DNA of 64,000 bases from Chrysogorgia sp. JL179-B06 (taxonomy: Eukaryota; Cnidaria; Anthozoa; Scleralcyonacea; Chrysogorgiidae). Within the stretch, counting starts at the first letter, position 1, and each line of letters begins with the position of its first letter. Below are positions 1-11,445 of this stretch, one piece after another. Location of the stretch: positions 843,001 through 907,000 of the forward strand of contig JAYKKM010000217.1 of NCBI GenBank assembly GCA_035772405.1, written 5' to 3'. Made by a program: the position numbers and the translations under genes. The notes under the pieces were generated by a model. That model ran no database searches. It had not been told where the DNA came from and saw nothing but the letters and a program-made list of their open reading frames with translations.

Positions 1-630
1 GGCCGCTGAAAGAGACTTTCACAAGCAGGATTTAGGTGATTCGAATTCTGAGTCTCGAATACGGAAGATTTTGCTGTCGGACTTATCTTCGGTGTCACAG
101 AGGCCACCTTGGTGATTTTTTGTTGCCAAAACAGAACCAGCAACTTTACGGTTAAGCTCAAAAAAATCGTTGCCGTCAAGTGTTGACCTAAGAACGAGCA
201 TGGTTGGTTTCAGCTGCCTTTGGTTCTCTCTGCCTCTCTTGCCGAAGTAGAAACTCAAGTAAAACCAAACTGTGCGGAAGAGTTGTGCAGGGTCTACGCT
301 GTTGGCTGGTCCCAATTCGCCAGTGCTGAAAAGCAACTGGATTTGCTCTTTTGAAATGGCTTTCTTGTGGACTACTCCAGCTACTTTTCCAGACTTTCTC
401 AAGTCTATGACGAAAGCATCAAGAACAGCGTTAGCTTCAGCAAAGGTGGATCACCAATTATGCTAAAACCTTTGTTTGACTTTTTTTGAGAAACCTATCA
501 ATGGCAGCTCTAATGGACTTCATTGTAGTTTTTTTGTAATGCGAGCCATCTTTCGGCCTAGCAGAAGTGTAAAATTGCTTTAAACAAGAATTCAATTCTG
601 GTTTGGACATTTCTGTTATGTACTTGTGAA
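1..630 (-). pseudogene. Crypton-type DUF3504 tyrosine recombinase fragment
   Basis: An open stretch of 127 residues (402 down to 19) has the pattern seen in DUF3504/KIAA1958-like proteins, which derive from Crypton tyrosine recombinases: a helix ending in RKSGKVAGVVHKKAIS, then DPAQLFRTVWFYLSF and a FGKRGRENQRQL segment. Upstream on the same strand, around 600-465, another frame gives KQFYTSARPKDGSHYKK and KSIRAAIDRFLKK, which is the part that precedes it in that family. Two frame changes and stops near 440-465 separate the pieces, so the copy is broken. The catalytic C-terminal residues would lie left of position 1 and cannot be seen. Family assignment is from recall; it could be one exon of a domesticated gene, but the stops argue against that. 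Confidence 0.6.
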
Positions 631-2529
631 ATTTCTTTTAACTCGTAAACCATTCTAGAAGTGAATGCTAAAATTTAATTTTTTAAAGGCCAAAAATATT
701 TCTAGCAGTGACACTTTACGTCGCTGTTTTTCTAAAAATATTAAATTTTGCTCAGCTTTTTGTAAAACCTAGTTGTTCTACCTACCATCAAATACTTTCA
801 TTCCAAATTTTGTTGCTTTTTGTGTGCATTTTGGTGTACTATTTTCCAATAAAACTTGGATTTCTTCACTTAATTCTGAAAATCTGGCAGCCATTTTGCT
901 AGATTTCTCTACTAGTAGGATATTAGCTGATATCCTATTAGTAGAGAACCAATCAGATTGATAGCTCATATCCAGAGCTTGTGTATATAATAAATGGTAA
1001 TATGCTTCTAGGGTTGGTAGGTTCTAGGGTTCTATCGTTCTAGGGTTCTATTTCAGAGAACATTCAGTATTCTGGTTTCAGATAATAGCGACCTTTAGAT
1101 TGAGTACGAAGACAAACTTTTATGCACAGTGGAGAAACAATGATGGAAAAGAACCATGCACAATGGTAAACTCTCTTACTCGTCTTTGTTCTCAAATATA
1201 AAGGTCTCTAATGTGTTCGAATTCGATGATGACTTTCTTTTCGTCTTACAGAATTTCATTTTTGTATATTTCTTGATGGAGCGGACAAGATGTTAATTTA
1301 AACCTAATTAAGGTCTCACATTCACGGTTTACCCGTGTTTGTTGTACGAATATAATAAGCATATGTTAAACAGGCATTTCTTAGACGTAACACCTCAACT
1401 CAACTACTACTCTTGTCTTTTAACAACTGTGCATGTTCTAAACATTTAAAATAAAGTCACCTACTACAGAAACATTTCAAATAAAGCCACGCCACAAGAA
1501 ACTAAATATCATGAAATGAAACATTCACTGGGCGGTAATGCAGTTAAAGAAAGTTTGTGGAGCCATACACATGATCAAGAGCAAATAAAACTTGAAGGAA
1601 AAGTTGTCGGCGGAAACTAGAAAACTTGCTCATTCACATCGTACACAAGAACCAGGGCGTGCATGTGTAGAGCTTTCAGTTGATGAAACGTCCTGATGTA
1701 AAACTTGACATTTATTTTCTCAGTTCTGACATTTTCCTGTCAAGAGGTATTACAAAGGATATATTGGCAATTTGCGGCATGCCTAATAATTTGCATACTT
1801 TGAAAAACGCTTCCACGTGGCATATGTGACAGGCTATTGTAACTTACATTATTTCTTTTTTGTCCACCTTTGTTATATACATGCAGGTACTCCTAAATGT
1901 CTTCAAAAAAAGTCAGTATTGTACAACCCCTCTGGAGTATCTGAGGCACAACTTTTTAGAAGCCTTCGCAAGGCAAGAGACATCTTGCCATTAGCATCTT
2001 TCCTGGCGCCGTTTGTCGAATGGCTAACAGCACTGGTGTTTCGACATTGGTGGGCCCGAAGACAAAACTAAAGATACGAGAACGCTACAGCGAACCGTGT
2101 AATCTGTTCACTGTGTGTCTCAGCGAACCTGGGTAGAGAGTCCGTTAAAAAAGTTGAAAGAACCGTCCAAATCAGTCATGGTACACGACTTCATGTGAAA
2201 AGAAATCTGTGTGATTTTTTAAATGATTAAAAATGTTTTCTCCTTACCAACAAAAACTGGGTGTTCAGTGGATGTACATGGTACACCCGGTACCTGTTAA
2301 TGTTTAAGTTTGTCAACGTGTGTACACTCACAAGTATTATTGATTGAGTATTTATACTATAGTGTTCATGTTGTTTCACCAATTGACTGAATTGAGGCCA
2401 CGAACTACCATAAATATTAGAATATGAAAGGTACGCTTTAGCTGTCCTAAATTAACGAGCTGTCTAAAAGCCACCCAAAAGCTGTGTTTTTGAGGTGGCA
2501 GTCCAAAATCAATGATGGCCATCTAAAAG
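631..2529. other. No recognisable gene; short hairpin and weak ORFs
   Basis: AT-rich sequence. It holds the 905-948 hairpin, a short direct duplication of GGTTCTAGGGTTCTAT near 1018-1050, and an 84-residue open frame at 1817-2071 whose second half follows an AG that could be a splice acceptor. I do not recognise that frame and would not call it a gene. Confidence 0.4.
905..948. repeat. 19-bp inverted repeat (hairpin)
   Basis: Arms 905-923 (TTCTCTACTAGTAGGATAT) and 930-948 are reverse complements with one mismatch around a 6-base loop. It could be the core of a small fold-back element. Confidence 0.8.
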
Positions 2530-4089
2530 ATTTCGATAACGTTTCCCGATATTTGGAAAAAAGGCAAAGTTGTTCCTCTCTTCAAATCTGGCGATCCAAC
2601 ACTACCTAATAACTACCGATCTATAACAATTCTACCAACCTTAAGTAAAATATTGGAATGCATTGTACACCGACAAGTCTACACATACATGGAAGAACAC
2701 AATCTCATCGCTGCAGAGCAATTTGGTTTTCGGTCTAAACTATCTACAGCAGTTGCGTTGGCAAAGTTCAGTGATGAAATATTAAATAATCTTGATGAGA
2801 AATTAGTTACAGGAGCTGTTTTCATCGACATACGGAAAGCATTCGATACAGTAGACCATTTATTGATTTCAAAATTGAAAAACCTTGGATTTAACATTCA
2901 TGCTCTGAACTGGTTCACCACGTCATATATCTATCGTCATGCACTCAAGTAACAACCGTCAACAACAGCAGCTCAATTTCAAGACCAATCACCGTCAGTG
3001 TTCCACAAGGAAGTATACTGGGTCCTTTGCTTTTCTTAATATACATGAACGACCTGCCAAAATGCCTTAGTTACAGCAATTCAGTTTTATACGCGGATGA
3101 TACACTATTCTATTATTCTGCCAAAACAGCATCATCACTTGAACATGAACACTGATTTACAACTATTATCTAAATGGCTTGACGAAAACCTCCTCACACT
3201 TAATTTTGAAAAACAAAGTTCCTTATCTTTTCTAACAAAAATCAATTAAAGTCTTACTCCAACTTAAAAATCACCATTCATAACCAGAAAATCAAACAAG
3301 AACATTCGTTTAAATATCTCGGCATCACTCTCAGTGAGGATCTTTCATGGCATGATCATATTGAAAACTTAACCAAAAAGATAAACCAGAGACTTGGACT
3401 TGTACGTCGCATAAAGTTATATCTACCACTGGACGCACGATGCACTCTTTACACCTCACTAATTCTACCACTTTTCGACTGCTCAGATATAATTTGATCA
3501 CTCCAAGTTCTAGAAAACAAAGCTGTAAAACTTATCCTTGATGCTCCTCCGTTCTCCTCCTCAACTGAAGCCCTGAAAACACTCAACTGGACACCATTGA
3601 AAATTAGACGACAGAAAGATCAACTATTTTTAATTTTTAAATGTATTAACAATCTGATAGACTTCGACTTCGAACTAACCAGAAACAGCAATATTCATCA
3701 CTACGACACAAGGACCAGCAATAAAAAAAAGCCAAGACAAACTGGGGAAAACAAAAATTAATCTACCAAGCCTCAATAAACTTCAATAACCTGGACATTA
3801 AAACAAAAAACACTGACTCTCTACATAAATTAAAAAAATTAATCAAGAAACTACATAAAAAAATAGTCATGGGGGGCTGGGCAACTCTCTGGGACGCTTT
3901 GTATCTAGTCCTCCGTTCTTTTGGGATGAAACCAATTGTATTGTATATTGTGTATTATTACATGTATGCATGGTATTAATTGCGTTATGTAATGTAAAGT
4001 AACGCAACGTAATCTTATGAAGTATTGCAGGACCCCACTGAAAAACACTTCAGTGACGTGGGTATCCTGAATAAATATTATATTATAAA
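2530..4089 (+). pseudogene. CR1/L2-like LINE reverse transcriptase fragment
   Basis: The plus strand reads as the reverse transcriptase of a non-LTR retrotransposon: WKKGKVVPLFKSG, NNYRSITILPTLSKILE, EQFGFRSKLST, then FIDIRKAFDTVDH (the motif A aspartate region). The next motifs appear in shifted frames: VPQGSILGPLLFL-like near 3000 and YADDTLFYYS-like near 3095 (the catalytic YADD box). The tail reads as a short Cys-free C-terminal region, followed by a 3' end that runs into TATTATATTATAAAA at about 4070-4089. At least four frame changes make it a dead, 5'-truncated copy. Assignment to CR1/L2/Jockey type is by motif spacing, not by search. Confidence 0.75.
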
Positions 4090-4090
4090 A

Positions 4091-4190
4091 GATGGCTGGC
4101 TAAAACCCTCTCTATCCTAGTCTTAGTAGCTCAATGGTTAGAGCATCTCACCGATAATCAGGAATTATACATGTTCAATCACTAACCAGT
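4091..4190 (+). repeat. tRNA-derived SINE-like head
   Basis: The stretch contains AGTAGCTCAATGGTTAGAGC, which matches a tRNA D-arm/A-box, and GTTCAATC about 45 bases later, a weak B-box. The same leading words (GATGGCTGGCTAAAACCCTC then CTCAATGGTTAGAGCA) recur at 8184-8250. No acceptor stem can be closed, so this is a tRNA-derived repeat and not a tRNA gene. Confidence 0.5.
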
Positions 4191-4419
4191 ATTCAGAGTT
4201 TATAATATACATGTATAGTAGTTATAATTCTGGGTAATAATATAATAATAATATAATAATATATAATAATATAATATAATAATATTATAATATAATATTA
4301 TTATTATATAATATTATATTATTATATAATATAATATAATATTATTATTATATTATTACCCAGTTATAACTACAACTATACATGTATATTATAAACTCTG
4401 AATACTGGTTAGTGATTGT
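4176..4419. repeat. 240-bp AT-rich inverted repeat
   Basis: The left end CAATCACTAACCAGTATTC and its reverse complement at 4400-4419 begin arms that stay nearly perfect through AGAGTTTATAATATACATGT into a core made of TAATATAATAATA-type words. It should form a very long hairpin or cruciform. It abuts the SINE-like head. Confidence 0.85.
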
Positions 4420-4501
4420 ATTGTATATTTTATATATATAATTTTAATAAACTTTATTTCACAATTTATAACTATATTTTACAATAATTTAGTTATTGAA
4501 G

Positions 4502-5337
4502 TTAATAACAGTATAATACATATAAACTCATGGCAGTTAAAAAGATTAAAATTAAAAATGTCAGTAAAATCACACTCTGATATAAAGGAAAAGTCATTAG
4601 CAACGTAGCTGGCTCTCCAGCAAACCGAGTTCTAAGTTTGTTTTTCACTTGATTAGGGGATTTTCTAGTCCCTCTTATGCATGCAATGGCTGATCTTAAT
4701 AGAGCGAATGAGAGGCGGCATCTCATCCATGCTAAGGTGACAGCATATTCCCATTTCCACTTGACTGCTAACATCTCTGCCATTCTCTTGTAAGCAACCG
4801 TTGTTTCTTTGCTCAGACCACCACTTGTAGAAAAGATCAAAGGTGTAAACGTACCATGCTCTATTTCTCTTACTCTGTCGCCATATTCTCTTTTTTCATA
4901 TTCTCCTGGCTTCTGTATAAAGAACTAATGCTGGTGTTGCGATAACTAGGCGCGTTTGGGTGCAACACCCTTACGTCAAAAAATGCGCTTTGTTGGCGAC
5001 ACCAGAAACCTTTAGCCTTTATATCAGATCTAGCCTCGTCTTGTCGGTTTGCAGACTGCGGATATATGCTTTCACCCGTAATTGGCTGTAGCTGTGGTTC
5101 CTTCTCTCTTTCGTTACACACCTCACTCAGCCAATCAGCAGTGATGTCGCGGACCTCATTATGGCGAACAATGGTCATACCACCGTGTGAACAGATCATA
5201 GCATGGTCTGTAGAGAAGTTAGCACCACACACGCAGTGCTGAGGCAGATTCTTTAGCTGCCAACCGTATCGTAGACACAGGGCGTCACGGAACTCGCTCT
5301 TATTCAAGTTAAAACCGTGTTCTTTCAGCAGAAGCAC
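4502..5337 (-). pseudogene. LINE C-terminal restriction-like endonuclease (copy 1)
   Basis: The frame 5337-4870 starts inside the region after the RT thumb. It shows a CVCGANFSTDHAMICSHGG zinc-binding cluster, then RHNEVRD, and a PD-(D/E)XK-like series: RQDEARSDIKAKGFW followed by FFDVRV. This order (CCHC-type cluster, RHN, D...D-V) is that of the endonuclease of R2-type LINEs. The next frame (4840-4502) continues with GGLSKETTVAYKRMAEMLA, which lines up with the tail of copy 2. A stop separates the two frames. Confidence 0.65.
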
Positions 5338-5851
5338 AGTGAGCCAGGAAGAAGAACCTTTCTCATTTAGGAGACCATTGACTTTTGTTTTGTGGCAGGT
5401 AGCATTTCTCTGATGGCATTGGCCTTGTTTGCATGATTTTCTGCTTTTTCTCGACGTGTCGTCGTTTTAATCTCGCTTAGATCAGGTTTTCGATATAAAA
5501 ACCTTGCTCAATTATCATTTGCTTCAGAGGCTCAGTAATCTTTTTGGATGCATGGAATTGATGGCAAGCTTCTTCAACTGGATTAACGATATTCAGACCA
5601 CCATGTCTTGTTGGCAATGATAACATCTTTCTTTCTGCAATGGAACAGTGACTTCGTCCAATTAAGGCAGGAATTAACTTCTCAATAATAATTTCTTCGA
5701 TAGGTTGAAACAACTCATCAACCTTCTCAACCGTCCGCATGATAAACTGCCATTTTCCTTTTATGGAATGAATAAAGGCCGCATACGCTGCATGGGGATA
5801 AATTTCAGCGATCTTAGCCAGGACATTAATTTCTTCTTTCCACTTTTCAAC

Positions 5852-7710
5852 TTAACCTGCGACATACTCTTGAACGAAATTTGACGTACCAATTGCTGCC
5901 CCCAGGATGTTATGACCAGCGGTTGTTATACGGATTCCAGTATTTTCAAAAGAGCTGTCGCAAGGTGGATGTATTCTGGCTTGACTACCAAGGTCGTTTT
6001 GGCCGGGTTGGGATAATATCCGTATTCGGGACCAACTGTTGTCAGTTGTTGCCACCAACTTCTTAGAGCATGTAGCTTTCCTGCTGATGTAGAGTCGTCT
6101 GCGAACCAAACTTGTTTAACATCACTAGACGTTTCATGACTTAGACTGTTGATTAAGGGTGTTATGGCGAGCGCATACATAGCCATAGCTAGGGGACCGC
6201 CTTGCGTAGTTCCTTCCGATGATAAAATTTCATCACCACCTGTGACAAATAGTCTCACTGGTTTTGAGTACGTGTTATTAAGCACGGTAGATATCGCTGG
6301 ACATTATGATGCCAATGTTGTGGAGGGCAGCTTTCCGATTCAAGGTATTGAATGCATTCGTAGCATCAACCAGGAGCATTGCTTCGGTATCATCCATTAA
6401 TTCGATCTCTTTCATAGCATGTATGGTGGCTTCACATCCTGCTTCATGACCAGCACATGTTTGGAGTGCTCCGGCAGCAGACTTAACGTCTTCGCCAATA
6501 GCTTTGAGAATTGCTTTGGCAACAATACGCCTTGGCACTTCCCCGACGCCAATAGGGCACACTCCTGGGTCCTTGTTCAAAGGGATCAAGCGACAAGCTA
6601 CATATGCCGAAAGGCCATCCGGGTCGACTTGTGTTGTGCACAAACGTTTGGCCACACCAGCTAGAGCATTACATTAGTTCGCCTGAAGCACCCTTGAACG
6701 AAGAACAGAAGCGCCTCCAACCATAAGCATCCACCCCAGACGGGCCCACAGAACCGTTTGTTCTCATAGCTGCTTGCTTGATGGTTTCACCGGTTATTCT
6801 TTCAAAAACCACCGGATCAAAACATATTCCTTCAGCCTCTGTATCAGGGAGTAATACTTCTGATGAAGGTATGTTCGCTTCAGGATGTTTCTCAAGCAAG
6901 ACATCTCTTGTAGATCTCCATGTAGCATTACCATTACCATCCATATTAGGTAATAATGCGTCGAGTGAAAGAAGGCCGCCCTTATCTGCATTGGAAATCA
7001 GGCGGACTGAAACCACGCGTGATCTTCTCAAATTCGAGCGGCTGGTTTGCTTGGGAGATGAGATGCTTTTGAATACATCTGCCTTCATTAACGAGTGCCT
7101 TTATGTCGCCTTTTGACCAAAGATTAAGCCGCCTTTCCAAACAATTTACATGATCTTTTGTCTTACTTTTAACAAACGGTTTTTGCAATAATAAAGATTG
7201 CATGACTGAGCATGCCTTCAATGAAATGCGATCAAGCGGACTCGCATCAGCATATGACTGATAAAGCCTAGCCATCTCTTGTACGAATGACTTGCCACTT
7301 CTCCCCGATGGAATCAAAAACACGTTACGTTTCCAATGAACAATTTCTTCGTATGCATCGTTTATCCTTGCACAGAACTCATCACCTTTAACTTCATTCC
7401 ATTTAAAGCTTGGTTCTTCATTAGGCGCATCGTTAAAGCTATTGTTATGCAAAGGTACATTGCTATCAGTAATGTGCATATTTACTGAATTAAATATTCC
7501 TCCTTGATGCAAATGACTGCTTTCGATGTTGACTTGCACTTGATCGTTTATACTAGATTCTAAAACGGTAATCCCTTCGTCAAGAGCAGGCTGACTTATC
7601 CTCTCACCATTTTCTTCCCCTGCATCGACTTGCCGCTCATTGATCAGCACTTGATCGATTATGCTAGTTTCCGACGCGGTAGCTCTTTCAACAAGGACAA
7701 CATGGCCCAT
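5852..7710 (-). pseudogene. LINE reverse transcriptase region (copy 1)
   Basis: The N-terminal frame (242 residues, 7710-6982) contains KRNVFLIPSGRSGKSFVQEM and a helical segment with no clear domain. The RT core follows: ITGETIKQAAMRTNGSVGPS, then CRLIPLNKDPGVCPIGVGEV (template grip region), ALLVDATNAFNTLNR (motif A), SSEGTTQGGPLAMAMYALA (motif B) and QVWFADDSTSAGKL (motif C with FADD intact). The catalytic residues therefore survive although the reading frame does not. The motif-B wording (EGTTQGGPLAMAMY) is unlike CR1/L2 elements in this window and ties it to the copy at 40 kb. Confidence 0.75.
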
Positions 7711-7755
7711 CCTTTCACCGTTTCCTTGCCCAACGTCGATTGGCCGCTCATATAA

Positions 7756-8063
7756 AATTATATATAATTATATATAATTATATATAATTATAATAATTAT
7801 ATAATATAATATAATATAATATATTATATATTATATATTTATTTATATTATATATTATTTATATTATTTATATTATAATTTATAATTTTTTATTATAATT
7901 ATATTATATTTATAATTTATTATTATATTATTTATTATTTATTATTTATTATTTATTTATTTATTATATTATATTATAATTATATTATATTTATAATTTA
8001 TAATTTTATTTATTTATTTATTTATATTATATATTTATTTATTTATAATATAATATTATAATA
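7756..8063. repeat. About 308 bp with no G or C
   Basis: From the end of TCAT at about 7755 to the C of ACTTGGCG at about 8064 I find only A and T, arranged as TATATAATTATA, then TATTTATTTAT-like words. It forms the boundary of LINE copy 1 and a short SINE-like stretch. It is a low-complexity tract that may come from an expanded LINE or fold-back tail. Confidence 0.85.
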
Positions 8064-8183
8064 CTTGGCGACAATGAAAAAGTGCAGTCGTATTAAATAA
8101 ATTGGGAGAATGTAATGTTGTGTATAGATGTAGTTGCATGTATTGTATCAATAACCATCATGTATTATATCAACGATGGCCAT

Positions 8184-8250
8184 ATAGATGGCTGGCTAAA
8201 ACCCTCCATCATAGTTTCAGTAACTCAATGGTTAGAGCAAAGGAGGATTG
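8184..8250 (+). repeat. tRNA-derived SINE-like fragment
   Basis: GATGGCTGGCTAAAACCCTC followed by AACTCAATGGTTAGAGCA, shared in the same order with 4091-4140. Only the A-box side is recognisable. Confidence 0.4.
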
Positions 8251-8539
8251 ACCGGTTATACCATCGTGCTTTACGGCCAAACTATATTATCAACTGTGAT
8301 GGCAGGCGAGGTGTCATTTTCAAACATGGATGCGTTGGTTGCAACATGAATGTCAAGCGGACATACTGAAAGACTCGAATATTTTATACATTCACTGTGT
8401 TGATACACAATATCCAATGGAACTTAAAATTGCCGGCTTACCATTACTTAGGGGGTGTTTACATGGAGGCGAGCCAGCCCGGGTACCCGGGCTAGCCCGC
8501 TTACCCGAGATCCAACCCTGCTATTAATTCATACTAATA

Positions 8540-9341
8540 CCGGGTGACCCAAAAAAAAGTACTCCGGTTTGATTCATAATAACTTCTAAACGAGTGAAGC
8601 TATTAAACTGAAATAACTTTCATTAGATAGAGGGAAGACTAACTTAGATTTTGAAATATGACAGTTGTATTTTACTTAAAAATTCACGGAGATATTAATT
8701 TTCAAACTCGGTAGCATATTTCTGGATGTGTCTAAAATATGCAAAAAACGCCGTATCAAATATTAATCAAGCTTTGCTCAACTGAAACACGCACTATTAG
8801 CAGTAAATAAATGACACTTGACAAATTGTTTATTATGAAACGAAGTATTATTATTTACAAAATACAAGCAAGATTTATTCGTTCGGAATCGCGTGTCCTC
8901 TAGCACGAATGCACTGCCTAGCCCGTGACACCATTGCGTCGAAGGAGTCATGGATCATTCGTTGTTCTAGATTACGGCATGCTGCGAAGCTCTTCTAAAT
9001 TCTACGGTTGCTGATCATGTGGTACATTCCAAATTTGTTCATGTTCAGAATAAACTCAGAATGAAACACAATCAAACCATAACTCCATAAGACATAACAT
9101 GCAACTCCCAACATTAAGAATTTGATACGGCGTTTTTTGCATATTTTAGACACATCCAGAAATATGCTACCTATTTTGAACATTAATATCTCCGTGAATT
9201 TGTAAGTAAAATACAACTGTAATATATCAAAATCTAAACTAGTCTTCCCTCTATCTAATGAAAGTTATTTCAGTTTAATAGCTTCACTTGTTTAGAAGTT
9301 ATTATGAATCAAACCGGAGTACTTTTTTTTGGGTCACCCGG
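8540..9341. mobile_element. Deleted Tc1/mariner-type element with long TIRs
   Basis: The ends CCGGGTGACCCAAAAAAAA (8540) and its complement ending at 9341 begin inverted repeats of about 225 bp (8540-8765 and 9118-9341), with a TA at each side (8538-8539 and 9342-9343). The middle holds the tail of a transposase (8875-8985, minus). It is inserted inside the Harbinger left end, so it is younger than that element. Confidence 0.85.
8875..8985 (-). pseudogene. IS630/Tc1/mariner transposase C-terminal remnant
   Basis: The minus strand reads NLEQRMIHDSFDAMVSRARQ followed by a CIRARGHAIPNE ending and a stop at 8875. This is the usual last helix of DDE_3-type transposases: a hydrophobic SF..MV.R...CI pattern and a short Gly-rich end just before the terminal repeat. 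Nothing upstream of about 8985 stays in frame, so only the tail is left. It supports the view that the surrounding fold-back is an internal deletion of an autonomous element. Confidence 0.55.
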
Positions 9342-9507
9342 TATTCATCTTGCGTTTACATGGAGACCAGGCTAGCCCACCTAGCCGAGATCTCGGCTAC
9401 CCGGGCTGGGAATTTTCCCATGTAAACGCATAGACCGGGCCGGCCCGGATAACCGGGCTGGAAAATTACGATTTGCGCATGCTCAGTTCCACGTGTTTGT
9501 TTACAAG

Positions 9508-10590
9508 ATGGCGGAGTTAAACAGTCCTGTTAATATACCTGTCGTTTCGGCGAAAAAAACCCAAGAAAAAACGAAACCAAAACAATTTCGTTGGGACCCA
9601 CAGATGGTAGAAAACTTAATTACATGCCTTTCAAATTATAAGAGCGAAATGGAATACGAAAACGTAGATTTTGACGGCGATCGTCCAGCTCAGTATTCTC
9701 GGTTACGAGACGAAATGTCTAAATTATACGAAGAGGATATCTTGTTATTTGGTCCTGTTTTCGTGACCCCAGCAAATACTTCGTTGTACGCCATGGATAA
9801 GAAAGAAATCAACGCTTATAGAAAGAAAAACAAGGTCGAAAATGATTTGGTGAAGAAGGGTTATGCACGAATAAGAGAAAAAGTAAAAGAGATCAGGCAA
9901 TCGTTTTCTCAGGCAGTAATAAATGGGAGAAGAAGTGGCAGCAGCAAAATAGTATATGAATTTTATGACAAATTACTTACAATCTGGGGTGGTGCAGCTG
10001 CTACACAGCCTCTTCCATTTGGTGTAGGAAATGATACTTTCAACCAACCTGATTCTACCCAGATCCAACATGAAAAATCCGATGAAGACAATCTACACTT
10101 GAGGATGAAACTGGACAAGCTGAGGATGAAGAATTATTGGATAATCGCAAGCGAAAACATATTAATCAGGTCCCCAAGTTAATTGACAATAAACGTAAAC
10201 ATCTAGAAAAAACACTATCTGCTGCCCAGCGTGATACTCTTTTGTTAAACGAAACAAAAGAAGATTCAAGATTCATCAGCCAGATCGGCTGATGCCACTC
10301 GAGACTCAACATCATCATTCTCTAGTGCATTGAAAGATGTAAGCAGTTGCATGACACAACTGGGAAATGGACTTTCACGCTCAATCGAGCTGATGGCCCA
10401 GGCAGTCATGGCTCAGGCAATGCCTAACCCCCAGCCTCAACCAATGCCTCTTAATCAAAATCTATTTTATCAGAATGGTCCAAATCCCCTTCAATTCCAT
10501 GGTATGCAACATGGTACACACTCTGACCAAGTCCAACATAACTTCTCATCCAACGCAGCACGTCGTGATGAGAATGTGTATCATTCACTT
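9508..10590 (+). pseudogene. Harbinger Myb/SANT-like DNA-binding protein, frame-broken
   Basis: The first ATG in a good context is at 9508 (after TTTACAAG). The frame gives KQFRWDPQMVENLITCLSNY, the tryptophan-bearing first helix of a MADF/Myb-like trihelix domain, then LRDEMSKLYEEDI and a basic region RKKNKVENDLVKKGYARIRE, ending with the third-helix-like SSKIVYEFYDKLLTIWGG. The frame closes at 10182. Later frames continue the protein: NRKRKHINQVPKLIDNKRKH at about 10140-10290 and ALKDVSSCMTQLGNGLSRSIEL at 10330-10593. The Harbinger partner protein normally escorts the transposase to the nucleus and binds the TIRs. Two frame changes make this copy a probable pseudogene; introns are a less likely explanation. 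Confidence 0.65.
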
Positions 10591-10593
10591 TGA

Positions 10594-11440
10594 TTTTATA
10601 TGGGAGAAGAAGCAGAGTACAAAGTTTATGCAACCATTGGTTCATGTGTTGTGGTAATGTATTAACTATTAGTATGGTTTTGCAATCAATTTGGATAAAA
10701 ATAATATGCAAGAGTATCAAACTAGCACAAGTCCAAAGGACTAGTAATATTTGAGGTGTTTAATAAAAAACCTACAAATACATGTTTTATCCAATTTGTA
10801 CAAGAAACCATGTTAATACTGATTCACAATACACAAGAAAATGTCTGAGATAGATATATGGTTTTCAAGTTACAATCTTTGACAAACAGTTCACTGCTAT
10901 TATAGATTTCTGCAATGTTGTTTGTGATAAATTGCACTGAAGCATTTTCTTGTGTATTAAAACATCAATTTATATTGTTGTGTTTACAATTGTTTTGGAA
11001 TTTTATGCTATTTGAAATTATGTTTTGAAATTGATGATCGTGTTTAAAGAAGTCAATATGTAATGCCAACATTGTTACAATCTACTATTTATATTTACAT
11101 ATAGTTGGTATGATGTTTTTGTTGTAATATGTTATGGTGGTTCTAGAAAAAATCCATACCTCAATATATCACAGGAAATCATGTCTCGGGGGGGGGGGGG
11201 GGCAGGGGGTGATTTAAGTTGTCCAAAAGGGAAGGCTAAATGTGAAATGATTATTTTCTATTTCCTCGGTGAGAGGGGTCGCATCTTTTCTGGAATGAAC
11301 CACTTTTATACTTAATAGTTATTACTAAAATTTTTAATATAAAGTCAACTTAAATAAACTATAAAAAAACTGTTACTTTCTATAATAACTTATAGTAATT
11401 GTTTAGTTGTATAATGCTACTTTCTGAAAATGTCGAGTAT
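10594..11440. other. Non-coding middle of the Harbinger element
   Basis: Between the tails of the two convergent genes lies AT-rich sequence with no credible frame. A run of about 15 G at 11187-11201 stands out. Confidence 0.5.
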
Positions 11441-11445
11441 TTATC

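Larger units (their letters stand above)
4430..7745 (-). mobile_element. RLE-type non-LTR retrotransposon, copy 1
   Basis: Consecutive minus-strand frames at 7710-6982, 7088-6669, 6655-6278, 6285-5926, 6109-5852, 5740-5477, 5337-4870 and 4840-4502 make up one long reverse-transcriptase protein followed by a restriction-like endonuclease domain. The organisation (RT first, then a zinc-binding segment and a PD-(D/E)XK-like domain) is that of R2/NeSL/Hero-type LINEs. Each junction is a frameshift or stop, so the copy is dead. The 5' side runs into a pure A/T tract at 7756. The copy at 38.36-41.29 kb has the same strand and order. Confidence 0.75.

Noticed and set aside
1817..2071. 84-residue ORF as a host exon
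   Set aside because: No recognisable domain and only a weak acceptor upstream.
4110..4180. tRNA gene
   Set aside because: An A-box-like D arm is present but no acceptor stem or anticodon stem closes, and the word recurs at 8.2 kb as a dispersed repeat.
11187..11201. G-quadruplex regulatory site
   Set aside because: A single G run; no set of four spaced runs.
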